Part shown: positions 31,549 through 40,000 of the stretch, piece by piece
Layout: every line of letters begins with the position of its first letter
Position numbering within the stretch: the first letter of the stretch is position 1
Source of the DNA: Anaeromyces robustus
Taxonomy: Eukaryota; Neocallimastigomycota; Neocallimastigomycetes; Neocallimastigales; Neocallimastigaceae
Length of the DNA: 40,000 nt
Reading direction: 5' to 3'
Assembly: GCA_002104895.1 (NCBI GenBank)
Contig: MCFG01000149.1
Coordinates: forward strand, 1-40,000
The notes under the pieces: generated by a model
What the model saw: the letters and a program-made list of their open reading frames with translations, nothing else
Told to the model about the DNA's origin: nothing
Databases searched by the model: none
Made by a program: the position numbers and the translations under genes

Positions 31549-31602
31549 TTGATTTTGTTTAGGATAATAAATATATTATTAATATTATCAAAACAAAATC
31601 AA
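31549..31602. repeat. Imperfect palindrome of 54 bp
   Basis: TTGATTTTGTTT at the left pairs with AAACAAAATCAA at the right. GATAATA and TATTATC continue the stem around an AT centre. It may mark the edge of the foldback cluster that begins about 40 bp further on. Confidence 0.55.
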
Positions 31603-31639
31603 TTATCTACTTTACCTGAAGTATATATTATTGCCTTTT

Positions 31640-33440
31640 TATTTATTATTTATTATCATTTTTTTTAATAAAATATATACATATAATATTGTTATATTAT
31701 TTATTATTTATTTTATTTATTATTGTCCATTTATCAACAAAAATAAAATAAGCATATTTAATTTTATAAAGAATTTTTATTTTTTTTTAATTTTTTTTTA
31801 GTAATTAAGTATTTAATAAAAAAGAAATATTTATTTATTTGTTTATTTTCTATTCATTTATTTATATATATATTTTTATTTTGATTTATTTATATAATTT
31901 TTTTGAATGTGTTGCATTTCGCAATGTTGCATTTCGCAATATGATATGGGGCGCATATTAAATTTTTGCAATGAGGCGCATAAAAAACAAATAAAAAAAT
32001 GAAAAATTTTTTAACACAAATTATGAAAGCCACGTTATGAAATAAAATAAAATAGAATTTAAAAAAATTAAATAAATAAATAAAAAATATATATATAAAT
32101 AAATGAATAGTAAATAAACAAATAAATAAATAAATATTTCTTTTCTTATTAATTACTTACAAAAAAAAAAATAAAGTAAAAAAATTAAAAAAAAAAAAAC
32201 TTATTATAAAATTAAATATATTTATATAATTTTTTTGATAAATGAATAATAATAAATAAAATAAAAGATAATAAATAATATAACAGTATTATATATGTAT
32301 TTTTATTAAAAAGACGATAACAAATAATAAATAAAAAAAATAATATAAATTTTAGAATAAAGAAAAGAAACAAATAAATAAATAAATATTTTTTTATTAA
32401 TTACTTATTTACAAAAAAAAAATATAAAAATAAAAATTCATTATAAAATTAAATATTTTTATAAAATTATTTTGATTTGAAATATTAAAAAAAAATTCAA
32501 TATTATTAAAATATTAAATAAAAAATATAATTATAAAAAAATATTCAAAAAATATTCAATATTATTAAATTATTAAATAAAAAAAATATTCAAAAAATAT
32601 TCAATATTAATTAAATAAAAAATAATGAAGAAATATTCAATATTATTAAATTATTAAATAAAAAAAATATTGAAGAAATATTCAATATCATTAAATAAAA
32701 AAAAATAATGAAGAAATATTCAATATCATTAAATAAAAAAAATAAATAAAATATTATTAAAATACTAAAAAAAATTCAATATTAAAAAAATATTTAATAT
32801 TATTAAATCATTAAATAAAAATATTATTAACTAAAAAAATATTATTAAATAAATAATTCTTTATATTATATTTTTATTTATTTAATTATTTATACAATTA
32901 TGCGCCCCATTGCGAAATGCAACTCTCCCAATTTTTTTTAATAATTTATTTTATTTCAAAACGTGGCTCTCATAATTTGTGTTAAAAAAATTTAATTTTT
33001 TAATTTATTTTATGCGCCTCATTGTAGCAATTCACTATGCGCCCCATATCATATTGCAAAATGAATTTTTATTTTTTTTTATAATTTTTTTTTAGAAATT
33101 AAGTTATTTAATAAAAAAGAAATATTTATTTATTTGTTTATTTTCTATTCATTTATTTATATATATTTTTTTTTATTTTGATTTATTTATATAATTTTTT
33201 TTAATAATTTATTTTATTTCAAAACGTGGCTTTCATAATTTGTGTTAAAAAAAAATTTTATTTTTCAATTAATTTATGCGCCTCATTATAACAATTTTCT
33301 ATGCGCCCCATATCATATCTTTAATTTATTTATGCGCCTCATTATAACAATTTACTATGCGCCCCATATCATATTTTTAATTTATTTATGCGCCTCATTT
33401 CAAAAATTTATTATGCGCCCCATATCATATTGCAATCCAT
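31640..33440. repeat. Foldback element cluster, copies B, with GCGCC islands
   Basis: A forward arm (31640-31870) and a reverse-complement arm (about 32080-32310) flank a centre with GGGGCGCAT (31956) and GAGGCGCAT (31973), forming a palindrome of roughly 670 bp. The forward arm appears again at 33060-33165. Between them lies a block of ATTCAATATTATTAAA-type repeats (32500-32830) whose complement occurs in copy A (16010-16330). ATGCGCCCCATTGCGAAATG is at 32899. From 33275 a 56-bp unit carrying TATGCGCCTC and TATGCGCCCCATATCATAT is repeated three times (33275, 33331, 33387). GTGGCTTTCATAATTTG-type sequence occurs in both orientations. No transposase is present. Confidence 0.65.
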
Positions 33441-34242
33441 TCTTTTATTAGTATTCTTAAATAATTATATTAATAAAAAATAGTTAAATATTAAAATCAT
33501 AATAATAATATATATTATTAAGGAGTTTTAAAATTAATATATTTTTTATATTTCGTAACTATTTTAAGTATTATACTTTATTTCTTGTTTTTTTATTAAT
33601 ATATATTCAATTTAAAATATATTTATAACTATTTTTTTTTTCGAATATATAAAAAAAAATTTGGTTAATATAATACCATAAAAAGTTATTAGATAAATAT
33701 TAAAGCATTTTAAATTTTTTTTATTATAATTAAAGATAAAATTTTTTATTAATAAATATTATCTTAATAATACTTATAATTATAAAAAATTTTAGTTTTA
33801 TTTTTTAATAACTTTTTTTAAACTATAATATATTTATTAATGTTATTACTCTTTAATTATTCTTTATTATTATTAATTAATAATAGAATTAAAATAAATT
33901 TGATAAATAACTATTAAATAATTGAATACAGATATTATATATAATAGTTATTCTAATTTTTATGATGCATTATTATTGTATATATTTAAATATTTGCATG
34001 TCAATATAAATCAAATATTTTAATTAAAATATAAAATATATTAAATTTTGTTGTTTGTTATTATTTAATAATAATAATATTTATATATAACACAAAAATA
34101 TTTTTATAGAAGCTACTTTATAAAAAATACAAAAATAATTTTTATCAAATATTTTTCAATATAAATATATAAAGAATATATTGAATATTAGTTAAAAATG
34201 TTAAGTTAAAAATAAAAATAAGCAGTAAAAATAAGCAGTAAA
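33441..34242. other. AT-rich intergenic region, nothing recognised
   Basis: No protein-like frame, RNA gene or tandem repeat could be supported. A few TAATAATA runs are present. Confidence 0.55.
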
Positions 34243-34341
34243 AATAAGGAGTAAAAATAAAAATAAAAATAAAAATAAAAATAAAAATAAAAATAAAAAT
34301 AAAAATAAAAATAAAAATAAAAATAAAAATAAAAATAAAAA
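34243..34341. repeat. (TAAAAA)n microsatellite
   Basis: About 16 uninterrupted hexamers occur, preceded by three variant units of AGCAGTAAAAATA type (34219-34245). Confidence 0.95.
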
Positions 34342-35270
34342 AGTAAAAATGAAAAATAAAATATATATTATTTAAATAAAAAAATGTTATATATCCGAAA
34401 AACTTGAGTTAAATTTATAATTTTAAATAGAATTAAATAAATAGAAATAACTCAAGATAAAAAGAATATCTTTTTTTTAATTTATATTTACTTCACAAAG
34501 ATTTTTTATTCATATTAAATTTTATTTTATTTTAATTATTTGAAGATTTATATATATAGTTTTTTTTTATTTTAACTCTTTTTAATATTTTTTTATATTA
34601 ATAATTAAATAAAATTTCATTAGTAACAGAAAAAAAAAAGATAATCTTTTATATTTTATTTTTGATTAATTGTAATAACAAAAGTAATATTTTAAAATTT
34701 ACTTATCATCTATATATATTTTAATTTTTATTATGCTATTATAAATATCACATTTATAATTTATAATAGTATAATGATTATTATGATACATTTTTATAAT
34801 TTATTAAATTTAAATTTTTGAGGAAAAAATTATTAAGAAATAGTAATATTTGAATTATTAATTAATTTTATATAAATTATTTATTAATATATATTATTAA
34901 AATTTAAAAAATTTAAAGTTGCTGTTTTTTTTTTTGAAATAAAAAATATAAAAATATTGCTTCTTTTTTATCTAGAAGAATTTTCATTATAAAAGTTTAA
35001 AAAGTATTTTTTTTTTAATATTTCTTCTATTCTTATTTTTTTTATACATATAATTTTCTCAATAATATCTTTGATTATATTTTTATAAATAATTAATATA
35101 TTTTATAATATTATAAAATATTTAATTTATGATAAATTTATTTTTTAATAAAAACAATTTTTATTTAAATATATATATATAATCATCTTTTAAAAAATGT
35201 ATTATAGCTTTTGTTTTTCTAATTTTTTTTTGTATTGTTCTTTTTTTATTTGTTGAATTTTATTATTAAT
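34342..35270. other. AT-rich intergenic region, nothing recognised
   Basis: Low-complexity A/T sequence without a supportable gene. Short homopolymers only. Confidence 0.55.
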
Positions 35271-35396
<126 letters not shown>

Positions 35397-36132
35397 ATAA
35401 ATATAAAAAGTTAAAAGATTTGCAATTTAAAAGTAATATATAATTTAAAATTCATTTTTAAAAACCTTTTTTTTTAAATATTTATTTTATAGAATATTTT
35501 TATTAATAATCAAGAAAAGAGTATAGATATAGATATTTAAATGTGTTAAAGTGAATTTTATTTAGAGGAAAAAACCTTATTATTTTTGTATATATTTTTA
35601 TTAAATATAATAATAATAATAATAATAATATTGACTTCAAAATCAAGCGTTTTTATAAATATTATTTATTATTAAGTTTTGTTAAATAATATATAATATA
35701 TTTAATATATTAAATGATAAAGGAAAAGAAGAATGAATAAATTGTTTTAACTAATTTTTATAATTGAATTATTTATGTATATTATCATAATATATAATAT
35801 ATAATATATAATATATAATATGTATATGCATGTATGTATGTATGTATGTATTTTTAAAAAGAAAAAAAAAAAATATTTATCTACATTATTAAAAAAAAGA
35901 AAAAAAAAATAAAGCAATAATACAAAATATTATGTTTGGTAAAATGTTTATTTTAATGAATAAAAAAAAGATTAATTATTAGTCTTTTTTATACAAAATC
36001 CAACTTTTTGTTAAATAATCTTTTATTAATAAAAAAAAATTTTTATTTATTATTATAAGAATTTTTCCAAACATATTATTTGGTATTATTGTTTTCTTTT
36101 TTTCTTTCTATATATATAAATATTTATTTTAT
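35397..36132. other. AT-rich intergenic region with minor repeats
   Basis: It contains a short ATATAATAT run (35790-35820) and an (ATGT)n run at about 35828-35850. No gene recognised. Confidence 0.6.
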
Positions 36133-36367
36133 TTTAATTTAATTTAATTTAATTTAATTTAATTTAATTTAATTTAATTTAATTTAATTTAATTTAATTT
36201 AATTTAATTTAATTTATTTATTATTTTATTTTATTTTATTTTATTTTATTTTATTTTATTTTATTTTATTTTATTTTATTTTATTTTATTTTATTTTATT
36301 TTATTTTATTTTATTTTATTTTATTTTATTTTATTTTATTTTATTTTATTTTATTTTATTTTATTTT
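36133..36367. repeat. Abutting (AATTT)n and (TTTTA)n arrays
   Basis: About 16 units of AATTT (36133-36215) change within a few bases into about 29 units of TTTTA (36222-36367). They end in a T run followed by an A run. Two different pentamer arrays back to back suggest that one unit type arose by mutation at the edge of the other and then expanded. Confidence 0.95.
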
Positions 36368-36777
36368 TTTTTAAAAAAAAAAAAAAAGGCAGTTAAAAAA
36401 ATTTTTTTAAATAAAAGGCAGTTTAGAATTTAAAATTTTATATGAAAATTATAAATAAATAAATAAATTATTAATTAATTAACTTTTCAATTTAAATTAA
36501 ATTAATATATTTTATCTTTATCTTTATTTTATCTTTATTTTATTTTTTTAATTTTTTTTTTTGTCAATTTTTATCTTTATTTTTATTGGTTAATCAGTAA
36601 AAAACTTTTTTTTTTATTTGATAAAAAATTTTTATATATAAATGTACAATTTTTTTCTATTTTTTTGTTTACTTGAAAAAAAAAATAAAACAAACTAACT
36701 TTTATTAAAATTATAATAACTTATAAATAATAGTATTTAATTAAGATAAAAAAAAAACAAAACTTCGTATAATAATA

Positions 36778-36910
36778 ATATATTTATCTTTGAAAAAAAC
36801 AAAACAAATCTTTTTTAACAATATATTTATCTTTGAAAAAAAAAAGCAAAATAAAACAAAACTTTTTATTAATAATATATTTATCTTTGAAAAAAAAAAA
36901 AATAAAACAA
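36778..36910 (+). repeat. Triplicated A-rich leader upstream of the CPBP gene
   Basis: TATTTATCTTTGAAAAAA recurs three times (36781, 36824, 36878), each followed by AAAACAAAA-type sequence and then a T run. The last copy ends ten bases before the ATG. It probably lies in the promoter or 5' UTR; no TATA element can be singled out in this AT background. Confidence 0.7.
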
Positions 36911-36920
36911 AAAAAAAACC

Positions 36921-37751
36921 ATGGGTAAAATGAATATTATGTGGGGTTATGTTATTTTATCTTATGGTCTCTTTTGGGGATTAGTTCTTGTTTTATGTGG
37001 TACTGCTTCTATGGTATTTCATGCTTCACCGCTTACCATGCGTATTTTATCCGATATCACTGCTTGGTCTCCAACATTTGCCGTTTTTATTCTTTATAAA
37101 AAACTTAAACCTAATACAAAATTTATAGATTTTTTAAAAAATTGTTTCCATGGTCAATTAAAAATTTCCCTTTTCCTTATTTCAGGATTAATTATGCTTG
37201 GTGGTACTTTTAGTACAGTAGGTATAGTATCCCTTTTAGAAGGAAAACCATTCAAAAATTATTTTTCTTTAGGGGGTTATAGTTTTATGGTATCCTTCTT
37301 TCTTTCTCTTTTTTCCGGACCAACTGGTGAAGAATTAGGATGGAGAGGTTATTTAAGACCAGAAATGAATCGTAAATATGGATTTTTAAAAGGATCTATT
37401 ATTCAAGGTATCGTTTGGGCATTTTGGCATACGCTTTTATGGTTTATTGATTCAGAATTTTTGGATTGGCGTATTATTATTTATATTCTTTCTAATGTTA
37501 TTGTTATCACTTCTATTGCCTTAATCATGAATATTTTCCTTGAAATAGAAGAAAATCTTCTTTATTCTATCTGGATTCATTTTTGTTTCAATCTTCCATA
37601 TAGTTTCTTAAAAGTTGGAATTTCTTATTATGCCGTAATGTGTATAATATTTCCAATATTAGCTTGTGCTTTATATTTTTATTATCAAAAAATAATAATA
37701 AAAAAGGATGAAGAAAAGAACAACTCTAATAATGAAATTGTAATTGTATAA
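36921..37751 (+). CDS. CPBP-family (CAAX/Abi) intramembrane metalloprotease
   Basis: A 276-residue multi-pass membrane protein with no intron. The family motifs are clear: motif 1 EELGWRGYL (E137, E138, R142), motif 2 FWH (168-170) after an amphipathic stretch, an Asn-containing helix (N204), and HFCFN (H220, N224). Members cleave substrates within membranes. Eukaryotic Rce1 trims prenylated CAAX proteins, and bacterial members act in Abi, bacteriocin immunity or signal cleavage. About seven or eight hydrophobic segments are visible (for example 8-30, 46-60, 82-106, 118-134, 184-206, 234-256), and the tail is Lys/Glu/Asn-rich. The start is set by AAACCATGGG, a good fungal context after the A-rich leader. 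Its closeness to bacterial rather than Rce1-type sequences suggests horizontal transfer, common in gut fungi, though only a phylogeny could show this. Substrate unknown. Confidence 0.85.
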   Translation: MGKMNIMWGYVILSYGLFWGLVLVLCGTASMVFHASPLTMRILSDITAWSPTFAVFILYKKLKPNTKFIDFLKNCFHGQLKISLFLISGLIMLGGTFSTVGIVSLLEGKPFKNYFSLGGYSFMVSFFLSLFSGPTGEELGWRGYLRPEMNRKYGFLKGSIIQGIVWAFWHTLLWFIDSEFLDWRIIIYILSNVIVITSIALIMNIFLEIEENLLYSIWIHFCFNLPYSFLKVGISYYAVMCIIFPILACALYFYYQKIIIKKDEEKNNSNNEIVIV

Positions 37752-39240
37752 AAATTACATTTTTTGAATAAAATAACTATTATATTATTATATTTTTTTT
37801 ATCTTTTTTACAAAATTTATTAAAAAAAAAAAAAAAATATATTTATAAAAAGAAAAGTTGAAGAAACAAAATTTTTTTCATGAAATTTATAAGTTAGATC
37901 TTTTTTTTTAAAAAAAAAACAAAAAAAAAAAAAAAAAAACGCATATTACAAAATCATAAATTATATATTTATTATCATACCATATATTATATATCATATA
38001 TTATATAATAATAATTATATTTACTATCATACCATATATTATATTATTATATAATAATAATAATTATTTATATTTATTATCATACCATATATTATATACC
38101 ATATATTATATTACAATAATTATTTATAATTATATTATCATAATTATATCTTATATAACAATATTTATTTATTTAATTTATTTGTTTAGAATTATAAAAA
38201 TGTTAATACAAATTTAAAAATATTATATTTAAAAATATATAAAATAAAAAATGAAAAATAAAAAAAAAAATAATAATAAAAAATAAAAATAAAGAAATAA
38301 AGAAATAAATAATAAAAAAATTTTTTTTTTTTTTACATTCAACAAATATTTACAGTTTATACTGAAATTTTTTGAAAATAATGTAATATTCTTTTTTTTT
38401 TATAAGTTATTATTGTATATATTTGTGTTTAAGTAGAAACCAATGAGTTTACTTTAATTTGTTGAAATTCTAAATGGAAAAAGTAATATAAAAAAAAAAG
38501 ATATATAATAGTAAGTCTTATAATAATTTCAAATTAGTTAAATATAGTACTATATTTGAATATTAAAAATATTTTGTACGAATATTCTTAAAATTATAAC
38601 AAATCAAAAAAATAATAATAATATAATAATTAATTCTCTTTGTTTAATTATCATGGTTAATTCAATAAAAATAGAAAAAAAAAATAAATAGGACATGATT
38701 TGTTAATTGATTTTCCATCTTTTACAACACAACCGTCTAATTAATTTATATTCACACTTATCTCTAATTATTTTTAGTTTTAAATAATCTCTTATTTTCT
38801 TAAAAAATTATTATTTTTATAAAATTTTTTTTACTTAATTGTAACGATTTCTATTTCCATTACACTTTTTTTTTTACATTTAGCATAAAAATAATAAATA
38901 CTAAATATTTTTTGTTAACACAAGATTATGTTTAATAAACACTGTGTACATGATCAAATCATGTTAATTACTTTTATGTTTATTATTATTTTTTTTTTAA
39001 TTTTTTATTATTTATTTTTAATAATTCTATTTTTCTTTTTAATTCATATATATATAATAAAAAAATTAATATATATATTATTTTTATATTTTTATATTAT
39101 AAAATTGAATGAATGAATTAATAATATTTTCATATTTATATATTCACCTATCAAAACATATGAATAATATATACATACAAAACATTCATTATTTAATTAA
39201 GTTAAATCTTTACTAATAATGAAATTTCTTTTTATATAAA
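37752..39240. other. AT-rich intergenic region, nothing recognised
   Basis: Imperfect repeats of TATTATCATACCATATATTATAT occur at 37970-38110. Homopolymer A and T runs are frequent. A 62-codon Ile/Phe frame (38928-39116) has no protein-like features beyond composition, so it is not called. Confidence 0.6.
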
Positions 39241-39470
39241 AATCTAAATGATATGTTTTGTTTTATCATATTAGTATTCAAATAATTAATCTAAATGATA
39301 TGTTTTGTTTTATCATTTTAGTATTCAAATAATTAATCTAAATGATATGTTTTGTTTTATCATTTTAGTATTCAAATAATTAATCTAAAATATATTTATA
39401 TTTTATCATTTTTGTATGAAAATAATTAATCTAAATAATATATATTTATCATTTTTGTAGGTATAAAAAA
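39241..39470. repeat. 47-bp tandem repeat, about 4.5 copies
   Basis: AATCTAAATGATATGTTTTG repeats at 39241, 39288, 39335 and 39382, then with decay at 39428. The first three units are almost identical and the last ones are diverged, so the array seems to grow at its left side. Confidence 0.9.
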
Positions 39471-40000
39471 TATAAATTTAAATAATATATATATGTATTA
39501 TTTAAATATACATATTTTATTTTTTAATATAATAAATATTTAGATTTAATTGTGGGAAAAAATTAATATAATATAAATAATTATATTCTAATATATATGG
39601 ATTCTATTGGATTAATTAATTTCTAAATAATAATAATTTATATAATAATAATAATATTTTATTTTATTTTATTTTATTTTATTTTATATTTTATTTTATT
39701 TTTTGTATTTAACAGAAAAAAAAGGGTTCATTAATGTGATTATAACACAGTTTATTTATTTATTTATTTATTTATTAAGGAACTTTTGGTACATTTTATT
39801 TATTTATTATTCTTTTTTTTTTTTTTTTTTTTACATATTCAAATTAATGATCAATTGTAAGTATATCTCTCTACATCTCAACTATCTTTTTTTTAGATAT
39901 TCCTAGATGAGGACTAATATAACTAAACTATTTTCTATTCTTTTATATTGATTTACTCACAATAAAGTTTTAATGCTTAATCATTATTTAAGTATTTATA
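39471..40000. other. AT-rich intergenic region to the window edge
   Basis: It contains a (TTTTA)n run at 39657-39700 and a (TTTA)n run near 39745-39776. A 67-codon Phe/Tyr/Ile frame (39703-39906) lies over these repeats and is not credible as a gene. Confidence 0.6.

Noticed and set aside
33242-33451. 69-codon frame with repeated APH and APY peptides
   Set aside because: It arises from the 56-bp foldback repeats carrying GCGCC; no coding signal beyond the repeat.
39703-39906. 67-codon frame near the window end (also 38928-39116)
   Set aside because: Mostly Phe, Tyr and Ile from TTTA/TTTTA repeats; no evidence of selection as protein.

Overview
The window looks like nuclear DNA of an anaerobic gut fungus (Neocallimastigomycota). 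Three things point there: extremely AT-rich, microsatellite-packed intergenic DNA; eukaryotic GT-AG introns; and a roughly 2,400-residue cysteine-rich repeat protein of the type described as the cellulosome scaffoldin of these fungi. The genus cannot be read from the sequence.

Layout. Positions 1-15130 form a retrotransposon nest. An old copia-type pol (minus strand, 1-30 and 6815-6971) was split by a decayed Ty3/chromovirus (31-6814; LTRs, 5-bp target duplication, chromodomain, many breaks). That element was itself hit by a 336-bp tRNA-headed element (4397-4732). A further copia RT scrap and a second, diverged tRNA-headed element follow (6985-7640). Next comes a GC-richer stretch with three hairpins (7768-7976) and a plus-strand Ty3-like gag-protease remnant (8225-8743, resuming at 14850). 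That remnant is interrupted by a full-length copia element (8744-14849) with LTRs that look identical, a 5-bp target duplication, one open 1423-residue Gag-Pol and a primer site matching a half tRNA-Lys(CUU).

Positions 15131-21900 are gene-poor. They hold a foldback-type element family with GCGCCTC/GCGCCCC islands (a second cluster lies at 31640-33440), a MULE-like transposase relic (16605-17030), and tandem repeats of 91, 46 and 44 bp.

Positions 21912-29736 carry the scaffoldin-like gene on the plus strand: a likely signal-peptide exon, two AT-rich introns, a long repeat exon and a C-terminal GPI-type tail. It has one frame change near 27868, and no clean start codon could be found.

Positions 29737-36755 are intergenic, with strong simple-sequence arrays. 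At 36921-37751 lies an intronless CPBP (CAAX/Abi) intramembrane protease gene of bacterial type. It has a repeated A-rich leader and is a plausible horizontal acquisition. The remainder is AT-rich intergenic DNA with a 47-bp tandem repeat at 39241-39470.

The two host genes are not an operon. They share only a likely membrane or surface location: the scaffoldin-like protein would be displayed at the cell surface for dockerin-bearing plant-wall enzymes, and the CPBP protein would sit in an internal membrane. Everything else is mobile or repetitive DNA.
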